Shown piece by piece: positions 15,256 through 17,389 of a stretch of 17,389 nt of DNA. Origin of the DNA: an uncultured Clostridia bacterium. GTDB taxonomy: Bacteria; Bacillota; Clostridia; Oscillospirales; Acutalibacteraceae. Made by a program: the position numbers and the translations under genes. Each line of letters opens with the position of its first letter. The first letter of the stretch is position 1. The stretch spans positions 1 through 17,389 of the forward strand of contig CALFPM010000054.1 in the NCBI GenBank assembly GCA_937919155.1, given 5' to 3'. Under the pieces are notes generated by a model, which was not told the origin of the DNA, did not search any database, and saw only the letters and a list, made by a program, of their open reading frames with translations.

Positions 15256-15434
15256 TATGATACCTCCGTCAAGTCTTTTTCTTTAATGATTTCTCTTGCA
15301 GCGTCAATTGCTTCTGAAAGAGCCTTTTTTGTTTCTTCAACGGTTTCAAATTCAGCTGTTATATCCCACTGAATCAAACCTTTTGCAGTTTCGGATAAGT
15401 TGATTCTTACCCTTTTGTTTGTTGCCTCTGGCAT
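15255..15434 (-). CDS. 59-aa protein of unknown function
   Basis: This short gene encodes a 59-aa protein starting MPEATNKRVRINLSETAKG. It has a strand-like first half (RVRINL, LIQWDITAEF) and an amphipathic helix in the second half (TKKALSEAIDAAREIIKEK). AAGGAG lies directly after a small hairpin and six bases before the ATG. The stop shares a base with the next ATG (TAATG), so it is coupled to the 368-aa gene. Codon use matches its neighbours. The size and position suggest a small partner of the recombination proteins, without direct evidence. Confidence 0.72.
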   Translation of the reverse strand: MPEATNKRVRINLSETAKGLIQWDITAEFETVEETKKALSEAIDAAREIIKEKDLTEVS

Positions 15435-15446
15435 ATTCTACTCCTT

Positions 15447-15460
15447 GCCCCCGAAGGGGC
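15447..15460 (-). other. UUCG-tetraloop hairpin abutting a Shine-Dalgarno
   Basis: On the minus strand GCCCC and GGGGC form a 5-bp stem closed by the loop TTCG, one of the most stable RNA tetraloops. The next base begins AAGGAG (15441-15446) of the 59-aa gene. It stands alone in the 39-base gap after the 109-aa gene. It probably shapes ribosome access or protects mRNA after cleavage. Confidence 0.5.
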
Positions 15461-15473
15461 TATTTTTTGTTGC

Positions 15474-15803
15474 CTAATCTATTTGATAATACATTGACGT
15501 TTCAAAACCCTGCTCTTCCAGCCAAAAAGCAAAAGTTTTCGCCCATAAGGTATTTTTTTCAGCCTGTCCGTGGAAACCTCCAACCAACAGCCAACCAGCT
15601 TTGTGCTTGCTTGCGGACAATCCGCATTCGTTGAATATGGAGATGATTTCAGCATAAGTAAACCATTTTTCTTTTTTTATCATGGCTTCGTCAAAATTGC
15701 AGGTTCCGCCATCCGACGGTTTTTCTTCTATGGCTTTGTTTGCCATATTTTTTGCCGTCTTAATCTGGTCAATCCATACTGCTTTTCTTTCAATCTTTGT
15801 CAT
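15474..15803 (-). CDS. 109-aa phage protein of unknown function
   Basis: This is the first gene of the long operon, and its function is not recognised. It has a basic N-terminal helix (MTKIERKAVWIDQIKTAKNMANKAIE), a polar turn PSDGGTCNFD (29-38), then KKEKWFTYAEIISIFNECGLSASKH and a compact glycine/aromatic end (GWLLVGGFHGQ, WAKTFAFWLEEQGF). It has no signal peptide or membrane span and is probably a small soluble alpha/beta protein. AAGGAG lies six bases ahead of the ATG, and the 5' leader hairpin lies directly upstream. First position in an early operon often means a host-takeover or regulatory protein, but that is context only. Confidence 0.65.
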   Translation of the reverse strand: MTKIERKAVWIDQIKTAKNMANKAIEEKPSDGGTCNFDEAMIKKEKWFTYAEIISIFNECGLSASKHKAGWLLVGGFHGQAEKNTLWAKTFAFWLEEQGFETSMYYQID

Positions 15804-15809
15804 ATCCTA

Positions 15810-15832
15810 CTCCTTACAAGCTGTCGTTCTTG
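15810..15832 (-). promoter_or_regulatory. 5' leader hairpin with ACGACA loop before the long operon
   Basis: CAAG (15829-15832) pairs with CTTG (15817-15820) around the loop AACGACAG. One base separates the stem from AAGGAG (15810-15815). The hairpin should be within a few bases of the mRNA 5' end. Confidence 0.6.
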
Positions 15833-15841
15833 CTCTTTATG

Positions 15842-15875
15842 ATTATACATTAACACATATTGTGTAATATGTCAA
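15842..15875 (-). promoter_or_regulatory. Promoter region of the long replication/recombination operon, with internal palindrome
   Basis: TTGACA (15870-15875) is preceded by the same AAAAGTTA as the other element promoters. A perfect TATAAT (15842-15847) lies 22 bases downstream, too far for a simple promoter. A poorer TAATGT (15847-15852) has the 17-base spacing. The TATAAT fits better with the hairpin distance seen at the other two promoters. The spacer holds the inverted repeat ACACA-TAT-TGTGT (15853-15865, plus strand), a possible operator. Confidence 0.6.
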
Positions 15876-15894
15876 TAACTTTTATCAAAAAAAA

Positions 15895-16881
15895 TCATAA
15901 TAACTTGTCATGGGATTCTTTCACCGCCTGCTGATTGACGGCAGCATATATCGTTGTCGTCGATATTGACTCATGGCCGAGAAGTTTCTGAACCTGCTCA
16001 ATCGGCATACCCCTGTTGATTGCCGTCGTTGCGGTCGTTCTCCTGAGCTTATGCGGATGAATTCTGACATTTTGCTTCTTTCCGAGCTTCCTAAGGAATA
16101 TCTCTACCCCTGCAATTTTTAGCCGGTCATGCGGCTTCTGCAACGATACGAACAGAGCCGGATTCATGTCGTCTCTTGTCTTTAAATATTTCTTGATATA
16201 AAAAATCGACTTGGCATTAAGATAACACAGCCTTTCTTTATTTCCCTTACCGAGGACTATGCACTGCCGATTCTCAAAGTCAACATCCTCTATGTTCATG
16301 TTGCAAAGTTCTCCGACTCGCATTCCTGTAGACAGAAAAAGCTCAATAATTGCCCGGTCTCTTTCATTCATTGCCTCGTCCCTCATAATTTCTATCTGCA
16401 TATCATCCAGAGGCTGAAAAACCTTTTTTCTACGTCTTGCCGATTTAATCGCGTGTACTGGATTTTTGTCCATTACGTTTTCCTGAACAAGAAAATTGTA
16501 GAAAGATGAAAGTCCCCTTTTTTTGTTGAGCACAGTCGCTTCCTGATCGCCTTTTTTCTGCAAAGTAAGAAGAAAATAGCGAATATCGTCAGTAGTGCAT
16601 TCAGTTATATCTTTCTTTATAAATGCTGAAAACTGTGAAAGAATACTAGCAGAGAGCTGTATGGAGCGCACGGAAAGCCCCTCTGTCTTTTTCGCGATAA
16701 AAAATTTCTGCACCCAGTTTCTTTCAAATTCGTTCTGGGCTACGGGAAGGTTTGATTTTTGGTTTATCTCATAAAAATTTTGATAAAGCGTAATTTTTAT
16801 ATTTTCTTCCGACAAATCATTTTTGAGGTTAAAGATAAATTGATTTATAAAGGCGTTTACATCATCTATCGTTACTTTCAT
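15895..16881 (-). CDS. int: Tyrosine recombinase / integrase (XerC/D-like)
   Basis: The 328-aa protein has an N-terminal core-binding domain (about 52-140, with LSVRSIQLSASILSQF and VLNKKRGLSSFYNF) and a complete catalytic domain. The active-site residues are R188 in TGMRVGEL, the lysine of GKGNKER (211-217), H277 and R280 in HPHKLRR, H303 in LLGHES, and the nucleophile Y312. It would integrate and excise the element by strand exchange through a 3'-phosphotyrosine link. The first 50 residues are not typical of XerC/D and may bind arm sites. GGAG is eight bases ahead of the ATG, behind a hairpin. It shares a transcript with the 79-aa gene. No attachment site is obvious beside it, and its nearest 3' neighbour is the promoter of the long operon. 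Confidence 0.92.
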   Translation of the reverse strand: MKVTIDDVNAFINQFIFNLKNDLSEENIKITLYQNFYEINQKSNLPVAQNEFERNWVQKFFIAKKTEGLSVRSIQLSASILSQFSAFIKKDITECTTDDIRYFLLTLQKKGDQEATVLNKKRGLSSFYNFLVQENVMDKNPVHAIKSARRRKKVFQPLDDMQIEIMRDEAMNERDRAIIELFLSTGMRVGELCNMNIEDVDFENRQCIVLGKGNKERLCYLNAKSIFYIKKYLKTRDDMNPALFVSLQKPHDRLKIAGVEIFLRKLGKKQNVRIHPHKLRRTTATTAINRGMPIEQVQKLLGHESISTTTIYAAVNQQAVKESHDKLL

Positions 16882-16893
16882 TTTTTCATCTCC

Positions 16894-16913
16894 AGCCCCA
16901 GAATTCCGGGGCT
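16894..16913 (-). other. Hairpin abutting the integrase Shine-Dalgarno
   Basis: AGCCCC and GGGGCT form a 6-bp stem around an 8-base loop, directly followed by GGAG (16890-16893) of the integrase gene. The upstream gene stop lies eight bases before it. The minus strand carries a U-rich stretch before the hairpin, not after it, so a terminator is unlikely. Confidence 0.5.
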
Positions 16914-16921
16914 ATAAAAAA

Positions 16922-17161
16922 TTAAGCGATTTTTTTAAGTTCTGCAACAAGTGATAAATCACCTGATACAAAAGTTGCATATTTAAGTGTGAAAGGATTA
17001 AGAGAATCGCAGTCCAGTGTTGAACCGTCTGCAAAATTGTAAGTTGTGTTTGAGCCGTCTTTTTCAGAAGATATGGCTAAAGATTTAACGGCCTTTTCAA
17101 AAAGGTTGTTGTTAAGTGTTGAATTGTTGTAAGCGTTTTCGATTTGTGTAAATGTTGTCAT
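16922..17161 (-). CDS. 79-aa protein of unknown function upstream of integrase
   Basis: I do not recognise this 79-aa protein. It begins MTTFTQIENAYNNSTLNNNLF, is rich in N, S and T, and has an acidic centre (SSEKDGSNTTYNFADGSTLDCDSL) and a short hydrophobic/helical end (FVSGDLSLVAELKKIA). I start it at 17161, where GAGGAG lies seven bases upstream; an in-frame extension to 17176 has no ribosome site and would cover this one. It is not basic and lacks a helix-turn-helix, so it does not look like an excisionase, although position suggests a role tied to the integrase. Confidence 0.6.
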   Translation of the reverse strand: MTTFTQIENAYNNSTLNNNLFEKAVKSLAISSEKDGSNTTYNFADGSTLDCDSLNPFTLKYATFVSGDLSLVAELKKIA

Positions 17162-17168
17162 ATTCCTA

Positions 17169-17192
17169 CTCCTCAAGGGCTGTCGTACCCTT
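17169..17192 (-). promoter_or_regulatory. 5' leader hairpin with ACGACA loop before the integrase unit
   Basis: AAGGG (17188-17192 read on the minus strand) pairs with CCCTT (17175-17179) in a 5-bp stem around the loop TACGACAG. GAGGAG (17169-17174) starts at the next base. The -10 to loop distance is 15 bases, against 14 at the two other promoters. Confidence 0.65.
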
Positions 17193-17201
17193 CATGGTTT
17201 T

Positions 17202-17230
17202 ATAATAGCATTATACTTTTAATTTGTCAA
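17202..17230 (-). promoter_or_regulatory. Promoter of the 79-aa gene and integrase
   Basis: TTGACA (17225-17230), a 17-base spacer and TATTAT (17202-17207) lie upstream of the 79-aa gene. AAAAGTTA directly precedes TTGACA, as at the other two element promoters. Confidence 0.78.
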
Positions 17231-17295
17231 TAACTTTTTTCAATATTTTTTTATTTTTTTTCAGTTTCTATAATCGCGGTTTTAAAATCTTCGCC

Positions 17296-17389
17296 TTATA
17301 TCAACAAACTTTCAATTCTGTTTTTTGCAATCTTAAAATATTTTTCATCAAGTTCTATCCCGATAAAATCCCGCCCTAAAAATCGACAA
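17296..17389 (-). CDS. C-terminal end of a DNA N4/N6 methyltransferase (5' part outside the window)
   Basis: The last 30 codons of a minus-strand gene enter from the right edge. They contain LGRDFIGIELDEKYFKIA followed by KNRIES, the very characteristic motif I-adjacent end of beta-type DNA methyltransferases, where GRxFIGIELDxxYxxIAxxRI follows the FxGSGTT loop. The stop is TAA at 17296-17298. It would be the third methyltransferase of the element. Between its stop and the promoter at 17230 lie about 65 AT-rich bases with no clear terminator. Confidence 0.8.
   Translation of the reverse strand, partial: CRFLGRDFIGIELDEKYFKIAKNRIESLLI

Noticed and set aside
2879..16175. Further ACGACA hexamers on the minus strand (near 2,880, 7,568, 10,657, 15,955 and 16,165)
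   Set aside because: They lie inside coding frames, with no complementary flanks beside a Shine-Dalgarno noticed. The hexamer alone is not rare; only the hairpin-loop copies before genes were kept.
17251..17295. Continuation of the edge methyltransferase frame for 14 codons after its stop
   Set aside because: The frame after TAA is too short, lacks a start with a ribosome site, and the family normally ends at KNRIES-like sequence.
1..17389. tRNA, rRNA, CRISPR array, insertion sequence or iteron origin
   Set aside because: I looked for cloverleaf-like arms, spaced direct repeats, transposase motifs and tandem iterons by eye and saw none. A profile search could still find weak cases.

Overview
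The window falls into two parts with very different base composition. Positions 1 to about 1,800 are GC-rich and carry the 5' portion of one minus-strand gene, a DUF4091 (glycoside-hydrolase-like) protein, read from a perfect sigma70-type promoter. Its codon use and content resemble a high-GC gut Clostridia-type (Oscillospiraceae-like) genome; this is an inference from style only. From about 1,845 to the end the DNA is AT-rich, densely packed, and every recognised gene is on the minus strand. This part is the early (replication/recombination/integration) region of a temperate phage or a related integrative element from a low-GC gut bacterium. No capsid, tail, packaging or lysis genes, repressor, tRNA, rRNA, CRISPR array or insertion sequence is visible.

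The AT-rich part, in transcription order (high to low coordinate), begins with the last 30 codons of a DNA methyltransferase at the window edge. Unit 1 runs from a promoter near 17,202-17,230 through a 79-aa unknown gene and a tyrosine integrase. Unit 2 runs from a promoter near 15,842-15,875 through about 13 tightly spaced or overlapping genes: 109-aa and 59-aa unknowns, a 368-aa candidate recombination protein, a single-chain SbcD-SbcC (Mre11-Rad50) fusion, a 68-aa unknown, a ParB-like protein, a replisome-organiser-like initiator, a DnaC-like helicase loader, a homing-endonuclease-like gene, SSB, a 98-aa unknown, an HNH endonuclease, a YkgJ-type cysteine-cluster protein and a DNA methyltransferase carrying a G8 tract. 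Unit 3 runs from a promoter near 3,556-3,584 through a DUF4942-type methyltransferase.

The genes make a coherent programme. Initiator, helicase loader and SSB would start replication. The SbcDC fusion, with the gene translationally coupled in front of it, would process ends and recombine. ParB-like and integrase proteins would act in maintenance and integration. Several methyltransferases with no cognate nuclease would mask the DNA.

The least expected signal is in the RNA. The three units have the same 14-base promoter block (AAAAGTTATTGACA on the transcribed strand). Each transcript should start with a tiny hairpin whose stem differs but whose loop always contains ACGACA, set directly against the Shine-Dalgarno sequence. 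A fourth copy lies inside unit 2. Other hairpins sit directly in front of Shine-Dalgarno sites at several internal gene junctions. The other points worth a second look are the composition junction inside the 3' end of the DUF4942 gene, the SbcD-SbcC fusion with an altered metal-site motif, and the G8 tract as a possible phase-variation switch.
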